Positions 22,328 through 32,959 of a DNA stretch of 50,232 nucleotides are shown piece by piece (position 1 is the stretch's first letter; each line of letters starts with the position of its first letter). The position numbers and the translations under genes were made by a program. A model generated the notes under the pieces. It was not told where the DNA came from and made no database searches. It was given only the letters and a program-made list of their open reading frames with translations. The stretch is from positions 5,654,297 to 5,704,528 of the forward strand of contig BFEA01000004.1 of the NCBI GenBank assembly GCA_003427395.1. Reading direction: 5' to 3'. The DNA is from Chara braunii (lineage: Eukaryota > Streptophyta > Charophyceae > Charales > Characeae).

Positions 22328-23199
22328 AGGGTAACAGGTGTTCGAGATGGACCGAACGCCCGAACCCAAACGCCCGAACGTATGAGACCCCTTGGGGATG
22401 CGTTCGGCCGTTTCGGCCGAATGCGGACAAAAAAAAAAAAAAAAAAAAAAAACAATCTATAAAACAAAAAATTATGAAGAAAAACAATTTAAACAAGATT
22501 TGCCCGAGCATTACATCCGAATTCGTTACCAAATCTGAAATAAAAATAAAATACGGAGAACAAATACTAATAATAAAAAAAATAAAAAATAAAAAGAGAA
22601 TTAAATTTAGTGAGTGCGCGAGCAAGTTTTCGCCACTGCCATCTTTGGCGATTTTTTTTTTTTTTTTTTTTTTTTATAGCTAAATGACATGAAAATTCAC
22701 AGATGTGTACGTCACATAATACAAAACCTACTAAAAAAGTTTAAAAAAATAATAAAAATATTTAGACCCTGACTTAAAGAGAAAACAAAAAGTAAAAAGT
22801 GAAAATCTTGTTCAATCCATAAACACGTGCAATTCCATCTCCTACCGAAACCACTCGACCGATTTCATCCACTTGTAATTTAGTGTAATAATTTGTAATT
22901 CTTTGTTCTAATAAAGTAGATAGTTCCGAAAAATGTGGGCGAGCACGTTTTGACACCGCCATCTTTAACGATTTTTAATTCTTATTGGGTTGAGCCAAAT
23001 GACGTCAAAATTCACACGCATGTACCTCATGTCATAGAAAACTCAAAAAAACCAATTCAGAAAAAAAAAAAATTTAGATTCTGGAATAAGTTTTGGCGGG
23101 GGCCGAACGCCATCGGGTTCGGACCCCGTACGGGACCCTGAATGCCCGTACGTACGGAGGTCGGCCCGGGGACCTCCGTACGTATGGGCTGGTGATCCT
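22328..23199 (-). mobile_element. TA-targeting non-autonomous element, copy B, carrying an atp1 insert
   Basis: This is the reverse complement of element A over its length, with matching GC-rich termini and AAGATGG motifs (complement at 22639 and 22959). The two motifs are 320 bp apart here but 202 bp apart in copy A. The difference is accounted for by about 120 bp of atp1-like sequence at 22805-22930. TA tracts flank both ends. Confidence 0.78.
22805..22930 (-). pseudogene. atp1: mitochondrial-type ATP synthase alpha subunit fragment (NUMT-like)
   Basis: The minus strand encodes about 42 residues from near the N-terminus of F1-ATPase alpha: SELSTLLEQRITNYYTKLQ, then VDEIGRVVSVGDGIARVYGL, then NKI. 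The alpha subunit binds nucleotide in the F1 head of mitochondrial ATP synthase. This stretch lies before the P-loop and forms the beginning of the N-terminal beta-barrel. The frame is intact but enters unrelated AT-rich sequence right after NKI, and the upstream residues are transposon sequence. It is therefore a fragment of an approximately 500-residue protein. The sequence resembles atp1 of bryophyte and streptophyte-alga mitochondria more than nuclear genes. It sits inside element B. Confidence 0.9.
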
Positions 23200-23205
23200 A
23201 TATAT

Positions 23206-23316
23206 AGCCTCCTGATGAGTCGGTGAAACTCGGACGAAACAGTTTGTCACAGCCCCTCGTTTGTTGTCCTCTTCTCCCTCTCTGCCTACGATTTACCGGG
23301 CAGTTCTATTTGACGA
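23206..23316 (+). ncRNA. hammerhead-ribozyme-like repeat, copy 2 (full core boxes)
   Basis: CTGATGA at 23212-23218 is followed by GTCGG, a seven-base loop, CGGAC, then GAAA at 23236-23239 and C. These are the conserved hammerhead boxes in the right order and spacing. Stem II has one mismatch here; copy 1 pairs perfectly. A GTC at 23246-23248 could be the cleavage triplet with a very short stem III (ACA/TGT). The stem I partner was not found, so activity is uncertain. The rest of the unit is pyrimidine-rich and shared with copy 1. Confidence 0.6.
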
Positions 23317-23338
23317 TATATATATATATATATTATTT
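23317..23338. repeat. (TA)n tract
   Basis: TA dinucleotides following hammerhead-like copy 2, as after copy 1. Confidence 0.9.
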
Positions 23339-23384
23339 GTCTGTCGTTATCCCACCGCTATGTATAATATGTGGATTGAATAGT

Positions 23385-23515
23385 GTTAACAAGGTAGTTG
23401 GATACTCCAGTGTGAGTTATCGTATTACTTGTTTTGACTTGGATTGTCCTGTATTGAATAAGTGGTAGACGACGCCTGTACAAGTTAATTTACTACTTGC
23501 TTATGCCAAAACTAT
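23385..23515. repeat. resumed satellite monomers
   Basis: GGTAGTTGGATACTCCAGTG followed by GAGTTATCGTATTACTTG, and a further diverged unit, match the 18997-21410 array. The 21.4-23.3 kb element cluster therefore sits within the array. Confidence 0.8.
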
Positions 23516-23747
23516 AAAGAATCGAGAGAGTAATAAATAAATACTTCATTATAAACCTTTCTTAACTTGCCTTAGGATAGGCTGACCAGTGTCGCGCGCA
23601 TCGGTCCAGCACCGCACTAACGGGGCGGGACCCTCCAGGCCGCGTCACTCAGGAGTTGATCTGGTCCTCGTTGCCATACACATGGAGCTTCTGCAAGCCG
23701 TTCCAGCTGAGTGCGCCAACCATACCTCTCGCAAGCCCCTACGACAT

Positions 23748-26248
23748 AACATCTCTTAGAATGAAACATATGAATGTACAATTTATTGGACAAAAAAACT
23801 TACAGATCTCATGGAATGGTAAATAGAAAATATTAGCATGCTCCCGTTGATGATAGAGGTTGGGGGATTGGATGGTGGTCGTAAACCTGCCGAGGACGGA
23901 AACTAAAGTTACTATGGGAGATGTTAATAAAATGCCTAAACATCAAATTAATGATAGAGGTATGGGGAGTGGATCTAATGATGATAAGGATACGATCTCT
24001 TTACAAAACTAGGAAAAACTAAGGTTCACCTATGAGGCTTGCAGTGGCATGCTTACCCCTTAGCGCCAAGACTGCCAGGTATGACGTGGCTCTATCGATA
24101 GTGCTTCAATCAGGGTTGGGGAGGGAGGTGAGAACCTGATTAGCCTTGATGCCTATAGCTACGGCCCAGTAAAAAAAACACTACAATGAGTGGTGATCTT
24201 GGGTATACTCAGGTGGGAACTTCGGATTAGGAATGTGCAAGGTATCCTGATGATGAGTAAGGGTGAGACGGTGTCTCATAGGGGACCGGTTAGGCAATAC
24301 ATCAGGATGATCAAATAATCAGGTGTCGGCAGACCTATCATATGTCTAATAACCATCCTCTACAACAATTTCGACTTTATAAAAAAAAAGAAAAAAACGA
24401 TAAGTTTCACCACCGCACAAAAACGATAAGCATGGCCCTTGCACAAGGATAACAAGGCAGGCGTGGAAGAAGAAATGGTCTGCTATAAGGAGAAGAAAAA
24501 AGTAAAATTCTTTCTTCCACCAATCATTGGACGCTGAAAGAGATGAGCCCGTCTAGGCACGCGATTCGAAGACAAGGGAGAGAGAAGCAAACTTATGATT
24601 CATATCAAGATATTCAAAGGCATACTCGGGTTTACTATCCCAGAGAATAGTAAATTTTTGTATGGGACAAGAGGCAACTTGAAAAAAGTGTTAACTGGCT
24701 CGAACAAGATTTGCAGATCTCTTAAGGACATTATTCTAGCAAGTTTGACAAACACTCTACAAACCCGTCAATAATGAATGATGATTCGGCATGTCTTTAA
24801 GACAACTCGCACTCACAAAGTGCCCATTAAAAAAAAAAAAATTAAAAATGTAATGGTTCTGACTCCATAATAGTCCACCAGTCTGATTTCTATTCCATCG
24901 GCAAGCCAAAAGAGTTACAACTTGTACTCATTCTACGCTCCTCCCTATTATGGTTCGGGGGCCCGAGTGGACGACATTGATTACTTCCCTTAGGAGTGAT
25001 ATGTCACCCCCACCCCCGCCTAATCGGCCCTGGATGACTAATCCTTGAACTTCACCTACTCCGGGGTCTTTGCTTCTACGTGGACTCATATTCGGACTTC
25101 CAAACACTCACGTACGTGCTCCTTTTGGCTACTAGGTCGTCAGATGTGCTTGGATAATTAGAGCAGTACAGTGCTTTCTGTTTCTTCACTAATTGTTGGT
25201 ATACCTTGCTACTACCCAGAGCCCTGGCTTGACTGTGGACTGTTACCCTTCTTGGTACAATCTGCTTAAACCCTAAGCCCTAGGAGGTCAACTCCCTTAC
25301 CCCCGAACTAAGAGTTTGGTTTTTTTTTTTACTAAAGTTGGGGCATATTTCCTATCTGTTTGTATCTCTTACCTTGCTACGACAAATAGGGGGCGCTGTA
25401 GTTGCTCCCGTACTTCCTCCTTTTGTTTCTTGGATGGGTATAAGGATTACATAACTAAAGTCTATACATATACTGGTAAGGTGGGCCCTACTCCTAAGGA
25501 GCCCGTAAATTTGAGGCTGGATAAGTCTATTGTGTCTCCATTTATCAAAATAGACTCCGTCATGGACTGTTGTTGTTATTTTCTCAACCTTTTCCGGCAC
25601 CCTCTATATTCTACCACTATTTGTTGAAGAACTGTTTCTCATGCCTTATGAATAGACATTATGGTCTGGTCAATTGTCTCTCGACACCCATGCTTCGATA
25701 CACAACATCACCAGTCTCAATGTGTGAAAGAATGTAGTCTCAAAGTCTTGCCAGGAGGGGGACGTGCGTAGGCCTAGCAGAAGCTGGGAGAGATTTGCCC
25801 ATGATTCAGTGTCGTAGCTCAGTTGAATTAATTAAAAGTTGTTTTACCTTTTGGCAAGACAATAGGCAGCAATTCACATCCTTCACCCAACCCTCTTAGC
25901 AGATTGCACACAACTCTCACAAGGAGAATATGATTGTGCACTGTATATCTTATTCAACCTTTTGTCAACTGGTAGGGCTAAGTGAGCCAGTAATCATTAA
26001 GGTTATGACATGAATTCTTCTCCAGGCCGTGATGCTGGTGCGATTGGGTGTCTGGTTGAGTTGAGATTCTCATCTCTGGTTAATAATTTGATCTATAGGG
26101 TGTCATATTGTTATCAATGTGTATCCTAGCTTGGTGTTGTATTCAAGAATGTTAGTACGTTTCTCTATTTTGAGCCTTCATGTTCGCAGCTTCCTTGTCC
26201 ATTTTGTTGGATCTTGTTCTAGGTTTGCTACGTTAGTTAGTGGGTTGT
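23748..26248. repeat. 2.5-kb interspersed repeat, copy 2 (uninterrupted)
   Basis: Direct-orientation partner of 14515-18996 without the LINE insertion. The junction corresponding to the insertion reads straight through near 25030. Divergence is scattered point changes and small indels. No coding region is shared by both copies. It could be a long terminal repeat pair, a segmental duplication or part of a longer tandem unit; I cannot tell which. Confidence 0.85.
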
Positions 26249-26489
26249 AGATTCGTCGTTCTTCTGTTTTTACTAGTCTTACTCTGCTCAGCCGTATGTT
26301 ATAGGAAGGCCACTTTGCCCAAAGAACTTATATTTAGGAAACTTGCAGTTGCCCTTGGCTCCTCAACCGAGTAGTTATTTCAAGACTATTTTCTTATGGG
26401 AAATAAGCAAGTCGTAGTAGGGGGTTCATTCGTCGGCCTTGTTGCCCAATCACCTAGTTTCCGTTTGAAAGAGCGTGTTAGTAATTTTA

Positions 26490-29400
26490 GCTAGTTCTTA
26501 GGAACTGGAATGAATACATTGTTTAAATCCTCTTGTAGGTTGTAGCAACCCTTCATGTTTTTCCTCAACCCTTCCATTGTCTTCCACCTCCTTTCCGTGT
26601 CTTGCCATAGATACATAATCTGCAATACCCCTTTTTCTACCCATGTGCCCCATTTTGAGTGCTTCGCCATTAATGTCCATTATTTTATTTGCGTGTCTTG
26701 AAGTTATTGGTTACGGAACACGGATTGTTTGAGTATTTCTTATCTCATAACTTAATGCAAAAAACCATCATTCGGCTCTCACTTCTGCTTTGTTTCTTTG
26801 GCAGTGTCTTTCATTGTCCTGCTCTGTTTCTTTGGCAACACCTTTCACTGCCCATGATTCAGTCATGATCCAAAACAATCCTCACATATTGTGAGGGGTT
26901 TTGTACTTGGTCATCTATTGTATTCTTCGTAGACTTAATTCAACCCATGGTATATTATTGTTTGTTAATAATTTAAGGATTTATTTGGTTTGTAGTGCTC
27001 CGAGATTTCTTTAAAATTACATATTTTCATGCAACCTTGAAACTTAAACAAACTTCGAAAAAAGGTATTCTGACGAGATGTAGGCCGGTGGGTTTTTCTT
27101 GAGTAGGGTTCTCGATTGTTTGGGAGGACTCTATATCGTCAGTGCATACCACAACATTAAAAAAATTGATGCATTCAAGATAAGAGCTCTTTTGAATGTG
27201 AACGTGCAAACACTAGATCAATTGACAAGTTCAACTATCATCTTGTTCATCATTGCAATTGTCATTCTGTGGTTTGGACCTAGCGTAAATATCTGGATGC
27301 CTAAAAATATGAGTGGTTCATTCCCGCGAGACTAACATATTCCTTCTAGGGTGTTTTGAGGTGTGTCAATTGGTGCATTTGTGAGCCACCAGCCAATTAT
27401 ATCCATCCATCACTTTTTATGTTATTCGGACAACTTGCATTGGTCATGTGAATGTTTCGAACGAAGAGTCTCAAGCTCCCATTAGGACCGTCAATAAATA
27501 TGAGAAGATAACAGCGGTGGGTAGACCAATAAGAGGGTGTCTGTTTACTACTAGCCTTTGAATGTAGAGGTCATTTGTTAGGAAAAAGGCCATGACCTCC
27601 ATAATGAAGAGGAAGATGGGAGTCACCAGTGAGTCACTTTGTCTTACTGAGTGTGACATGCAATAAGGTTATCAAAGGTGGGCGTTGACTTGTTCCAACC
27701 ACCCCCATTTTTTCATACTCTGTTAAATAAAATTTCAATTGACATGGTCGTATGCCCTATCAAAGTCAAAGAACAAGATGGTTGCGTTCATTCTTTTGTC
27801 CTCAATACATTTGATTGATTTAAAGAAAGTTGCTATATTGTCTAGGATGAATATGTATGGTAGAAAACTTGTTTAGTTGAGATGAAAACAATTTCTTGTT
27901 ATTGTTTGTCTTTTGTTGGCTGAGAGTTTGACTATAATTTCATATGTAAGTGTTAGTAGAAAAAATGGCCTATAATTTCTAATTTTCTTTGGGTTACCTT
28001 TCTTGTATAGGAGGGATATGTCACACTCATGCTCTGCGTACTTCCCACAATGCCCCTCTCCCAACATTTTTTGAGAAATTGAAAATATTAATTACCGAGT
28101 ACTATCAAGAAGGCCACTCAATCGAAAAACTGCAAAGCCTCGTGTTTTGTTTGGTTTCGTGGACTGCAAAGCCTCAAAACCTTACTGCTAAATGATCGTA
28201 ACATCTAGTGTTGTAGCTTGCTCTGCCGAGATTATCGTATCGAAGTACGTCAGGAATTTGACTTTAGTCTATGACTTTGGTCTATGACGTTTCCTGTTGT
28301 GGGTAGCCCTGCTCATTAGACGTGTACATGTTTATGAAGAATGTTGCTGCTACTGCCAGCATCTAATGTGCATTTATAGTTGGCACCTGGGCTGTTTGCA
28401 ACTTGTCTATATTTGCAAATCTGACATTTGTTCTGTTCTGTTGAAAAAAATACCCGATAATTTATCTCCTTCTTCCCATTTTTTCACCTTATCCCTCATC
28501 CTAAGACCTTTGTTTTTTCTTTCCTTCCATTCTAACATTTTCTGTCTACCTTGTCCAAAAGTTATTCCTTAGAGGCTGCATCCTAGGTTGTTCATGAAAT
28601 ATTTTTTTATCAGGTTTACCACTTGTTGGAGTTCTTCCTCTCTTGCTTTGTCTAAAAACGTTTTTTTTTAATGGAAGCTCTTCAGATGGACTCTGATAAG
28701 GTTGTGATAATGTTAAGGAAATCTAGGTTAATGTAATTGTGGTTGATGCATGCTGAAAGAGCTACTTCCTTTATTTATAGTTTACCAATTCGTGTAAAGT
28801 TGTTGAGTTTGAAGAAGCTACGACCTCTGTTTGGGTGGTTTCTAGTTTTAGTTGTAGGATGATTGGTTTGTGATAAGACCCTTAGTAGTAGGGAATTTTT
28901 ATATTTTTGCACTGTAGATAACTCCTATGAGTGTTCTCGGTAGTAGGAATGAATTCATTTGAGATATTGAGATATGTTGACTTCAATTTCTTTTTATGTA
29001 TGTGAATTTTTGTTGTCAAGGTATAAGATTCTAAATAGGTAAATCATAAATGAAGTCATTTTCGGTCATCAGATCATGAATGGGAAGAGTTTCGTTTCGG
29101 GTTGCTTTTTCTGATCCCCGTGTTCCTCCCGGAAAACGGTCTTTCGTTAAGTCAAGTGTGGTGTTTCTGTTACCTACTGAGAAACGTTGCAGGCTAAAGT
29201 CACACCTCAGGAGCACATTCTCGATTAGCCTTGTTCTTTGGATCAACGTATTTGGGCAGTACACTTAGAGGAACCTTAACTTCTCCTCGCAGATTTGAAA
29301 AATCTAGACCAGCTCATTTATCTTCCTCTGTATCCGTGCTTGAAGCGACCTTGGTAATCGAGTTCGCTGATCTGGATTAAGCATGGATTAAGATGGTTAC

Positions 29401-29690
29401 ACCTAAGGAGTTCGACCGGAAAGTAGATGCCCAAATTGCTTTCTTTACCCATTTTAGTTTCATCATTACTTTTTTCAAGTTTTTTGTATAAAGTTTTTTT
29501 TTTTATGTTTCTTAGAGTCAGTTAGATGGTTTTTTTCGATGCAAAGGAGGTCCTGATGAGACATGTCGAAACCAATCTGTTTCATTAATTAGATTGTCCC
29601 GCTACTTTCAGTTGTTGAGCACTAAGAACATTCCATTGACGTTCCAAAACATAATTTTGAGTTTTTTTTTTTTTTTTTTGTTACATAAAC
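26490..29690 (-). pseudogene. LINE (non-LTR retrotransposon) endonuclease-reverse transcriptase pseudogene
   Basis: Reading minus, an AP-type endonuclease begins KIMFWNVNGM (about 29650) and continues with DLLCIEKNHLTDS (about 29535), ASTFRSNSLGVTILI (about 29420), YCPNTLIQR (about 29240) and NTTLDLTKDR (about 29140). Reverse transcriptase follows: ISLLYKKGNPKKIRNYRPF (about 27985), motif A ILFFDFDRAYDHVN (27735-27775), then SVRQSDSLVTPIFLFIMEV (about 27620), FLGIQIF (about 27295), and the C-terminal WGTWVEKGVLQIMYLW (about 26640). Domain order is that of plant L1-like LINEs. The frame changes repeatedly and has several stops, including one directly after motif A where tryptophan is usual. 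The F-DD motif C is not recognisable. Longest open pieces are 29031-29264, 27873-28067 and 27471-27659. The element is dead. Confidence 0.87.
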
Positions 29691-30194
29691 ACTCTAGTTT
29701 GCGGAGTGTGAATCTTATTTTGAATAGGGGATCTTGCCCATTTCCATTTCGATCCCCCATTCGGATTATATCCTGGTGAGTCTTTTGCATATTGGTCATT
29801 TATGAAATAATATCTGTTATCTCTCTCCTAGTTGGAATCGATCGCAACGACTTCAGTCTAAGGAGCTTGCGGGACAACATGAACACCTTATAGCCCTCTC
29901 AATAGGTCATAGGGTATGGATTCAACAGCCTCCTATAACACCCAGCACAACTTCGCTTTGAGCATGCATAACTAATTCCTCATGTTGTAGAAGAAATCGT
30001 ACCAGATTCACTACATGCAACACATCCTCCTCATTCTTCCCATCATTAGGATCTGTCGCGTTGTTGGCACCTCATCTGAGATAAGGTTTTTCAATGTGCT
30101 TTGCGTGCAAATCTTGGGCTTCAACAGAAATCAGCGAGTACGACTTATGGGAAGCAATGTCGTAGTTGTTGTTCCAACAATAGGCTATTACGGT

Positions 30195-30350
30195 TCACCA
30201 TCTAGGGCTACTGCGTGCATCCAACCTGGCTACGGCCTCTGCTTCCTTGTGAACGTCATCGACCTCATCTTTGAGAATTAAGCAATCCTCATCCAACTCC
30301 CTGTTTTGATCCCTTAGGGTGTTTATGGCCGTAGTGAATCTTCAAACTCC
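30195..30350 (-). pseudogene. coiled-coil remnant, probable LINE ORF1 or upstream region
   Basis: Minus-strand translation gives TTAINTLRDQNRELDEDCLI followed by LKDEVDDVHKEAEAV and ARLDAR, then a stop. The heptad-like spacing of leucine, isoleucine and valine and the high charge are typical of a coiled coil. It lies about 0.5 kb upstream of the LINE endonuclease in the same direction. That position fits an ORF1 nucleic-acid chaperone, but assignment rests on position and composition only. Confidence 0.45.
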
Positions 30351-30384
30351 AGTTATTTATGTGAGGGCACTTTCACCGTTTGGC

Positions 30385-30441
30385 AACTGTCAAATTGTTG
30401 TTAGCACAGTTTATCTCACATATTTGTTATCGATGCACAAA

Positions 30442-30493
<52 letters not shown>

Positions 30494-30845
30494 TATTGCG
30501 ACTTTCCTTTTTCATTCACCTTTTGAACGGTTTTGGATAGAAAGACTTCTTTGTGGTTTAAAAGTTTTTGATCGCTTGTATTTGGCGGTCATCTAAAATG
30601 ACATACCTGATGGATGCTCCCCATGTCAGGTTTGTCATTTTGGATGACCATGATTCAGTTGGTATAGCGGACTTCAAGTTACTTTCAAATTTTGTTTTGT
30701 GACTTGTGGTATTGCTGGGCTGTAGTTTGGCTCATTACAAAAGGTACAGAAAAAAAAAAATAAAGAAAAAAACAGCTCCAATCTATTCGTGGGAAGCAAC
30801 ACGTGCTGGGAACCGGTGTCGAGCGCAAGGCTCCCGCACTCAGCT
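30385..30845. repeat. tandem segmental duplication, unit 1
   Basis: The unit runs from the TTGTTGTTAGCACA region through a GA microsatellite (30443-30491), GCGACTTTCCTTTTTCATTC, GTCATCTAAAATGACA, and CGGACTTCAAGTT to a CTCCAATCTATT-GTGGG and GCTGGGAACCGG tail. The same order recurs in unit 2. Confidence 0.9.
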
Positions 30846-30898
30846 GCCAAGTTGTTGTTAGCACAATTCGTCTCGCATATTTGCTTTCGATGCACAAA

Positions 30899-30937
<39 letters not shown>

Positions 30938-31265
30938 GAGAGAGGGCTAGCTTATCGCGACTTTCCTTTTTCATTCACCTCTTAAACGGTTTTGGATAGA
31001 AGGACTTTTTTGTGGTCTAAAAGGTTTTTGCTCGCTTGTATTTGGCAGTCATCTAAAATGACAGACCTGATGGATGGTCCCAAAGTTAGGTTTGTCATTT
31101 TGAATGACCATGGATTAGTTGGTTCAGCGGACTTCAAGTTTTGCTGGACTGTAGTTTCCCTCATTACAAAAGGTACAAATGAAAAAACAAAAAACAAAAA
31201 AAACACCTCCAATCTATTAGTGGGGAGCAGCACGTGTTGGGAACTGGTGTCAAGCCCAAGGCTCA
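30846..31265. repeat. tandem segmental duplication, unit 2
   Basis: Same order of blocks as unit 1, including the GA tract (30903-30944) and the LINE-tail hairpin motif at 31236-31255. It lacks about 30 bp near the TTTCAAATTTTG stretch of unit 1. Confidence 0.9.
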
Positions 31266-31283
31266 AGCACTTTGAGAAAAAGG

Positions 31284-31399
31284 CGTCCCTTCGCCGCTCT
31301 AGCCGGGTGCGCCAGCCGTACTTCCCGCGGGAACCTATCCCGTCGTAGGGCAACGAGGGAAGTCCGGCTGGCGCACCCGGCTAGAGCGACGAAGGGACG
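31284..31399. repeat. inverted repeat, 43-bp arms, 30-bp loop
   Basis: The left arm 31284-31326 and right arm 31357-31399 are reverse complements with two differences. Core words are CTCTAGCCGGGTGCGCCAGC and its complement. GC-rich relative to its surroundings. Both arms translate outward-in as SLRRSSRVRQP-FP. It could be a foldback element or a hairpin RNA precursor. Confidence 0.92.
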
Positions 31400-31659
31400 A
31401 CACGACACCGTTCGTCTTGGCAGTTCGTAAAAATGTTGTGTGTTGTCCCCAAATTGTCTCTTGTTTTATTTTGTTTAACTCCTGCGTGACATGATCGGGA
31501 GGGCTCTCACCTTTGCGAAAAAGGCGGGCGCCGATGCACTCGACACTGGGCACAGTGTCCCATTGGAAGCGTGATCAGAAACAAAAAGATCAAAAGACTG
31601 GACCTATTGTACCATCCTGCCAGCACTGTTACAAATCGTACTTAGACATTGGTGCGTTT

Positions 31660-31900
31660 AAATTAGGGTGGGCATTGTGCTTTAGTGAGCATTTAGGATA
31701 TCGTGGTTTTTTATGGTGTGGCCTTCGCGCTTGGTTAAGGGGATTCGATTCGTTTCCTCTTTACAGTTTAGTAGTTTATGCATAATTGTTGGACCGATGT
31801 GTTTGTTGGGGTGGGCTGTGGTGTGGACTTTGCGCTTGGTTAAGGGGATTGGATTTCCCCCGCCTTTTTAGGTTACACACTTTCTGCTGGACAAATGTGT
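31660..31900. repeat. about 102-bp tandem duplication
   Basis: GCGCTTGGTTAAGGGGATT occurs near 31727 and 31829, with related flanks including GGACCGATGTGTT and GGACAAATGTGTT. Confidence 0.8.
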
Positions 31901-32289
31901 TGGTTGTGGTCCGCTGTGGCTAGAGACGGACTTGTCCAGGAGCAGCTCGTTTTGCCCATACGGCCATGGCATATGATGTAAGGGACGATGGGCCCGATTA
32001 CCAGCTATATGAACATACAAAGGGAAGCTGGGTAATGCTCCCTGCTAATGAAAAAGAAGGGGTACGCACGACGCAGCCACGTTTTCAGTTCCACTTCAGG
32101 CATCCCTCGAATGCAACACATCCCCATCCAACCCTAAAGCTGGGTTGGATACATTCACGATTTTCCTCACTTTGAAGCAAAATTTGCAAAACCATGACTA
32201 GAACCCATTTAAAGTTGAAAACCCCTCCCAAGAAAGAAAAAGACAATATCACTAACCACAACTGCGACATAGTACGCTGCTAGCATCCA

Positions 32290-32872
32290 GCGGCCTAGCT
32301 CAGTTGGTAAGGCATGCATGTAGCATTCAGGAGGTGTTGGGTTCAATCTCCATTCGCCTCATGTACCTTCCTGGGCAAGCTTGGTGCCCGCCACTCTAGA
32401 CAGATGTCCTTGGCGAGTGGCATTGAGCAGAGACTGCTGATGTTCATAGGGGAAGGGGACCGGAGGGGAGGCACAGTGACTGGTGCATCGAAGAAGCTTG
32501 GTCCTGATTCTACCCGCTGACCCCTGGCCAGTATCGCCCAGCTGCTGGTGGGTGCAGCTCCCGCATGTTCCCTCGTTGGAGGCTTGAGCATGGATGTGGT
32601 TGGTCCTGATGCTACCGGCTGGCCAGTATTATCCACCTGCTGGTGGGTGCAGCTCCCTCATGTTCCCTCGTTGGAGGCTTGAGCACGGATGTGGTTGCTA
32701 CGGAGTTCCCCGTAATACTATAATGACAATTAAAAAAAGGCCTGAAAGGCCGTCCTGTCCAGATTCGACAGGTCATTGAATTCGTTGGGCGTACAAGATT
32801 TAGCACCGGGGCTGTTCATATCCCCCCTCCTTACAGCTAGACTGGGTTACAATAATAATAATAATAATAAAA
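32290..32872 (+). mobile_element. tRNA-derived SINE, family 1, copy 1
   Basis: A tRNA-like head has a pol III A box TAGCTCAGTTGG (32296-32307) and B box GGTTCAATCTCC (from 32339). The body runs through GAGTGGCATTGAGCAGAGAC and AGGGGAGGCACAGTGACTGG. A 95-bp internal tandem duplication follows (32526-32620 repeated from 32621). It ends in an (AAT)n tail at about 32850-32872. A second copy lies on the minus strand at 37617-37876. The exact 3' boundary is inferred from the simple-repeat tail. Confidence 0.85.
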
Positions 32873-32959
32873 TTGCGCCACAGTGCATAATCTCATTACG
32901 AAACTAACAAAGATAGGTCTCATAGGAGAAACGTGTCCTTGTGACAAACTGACATGCAT

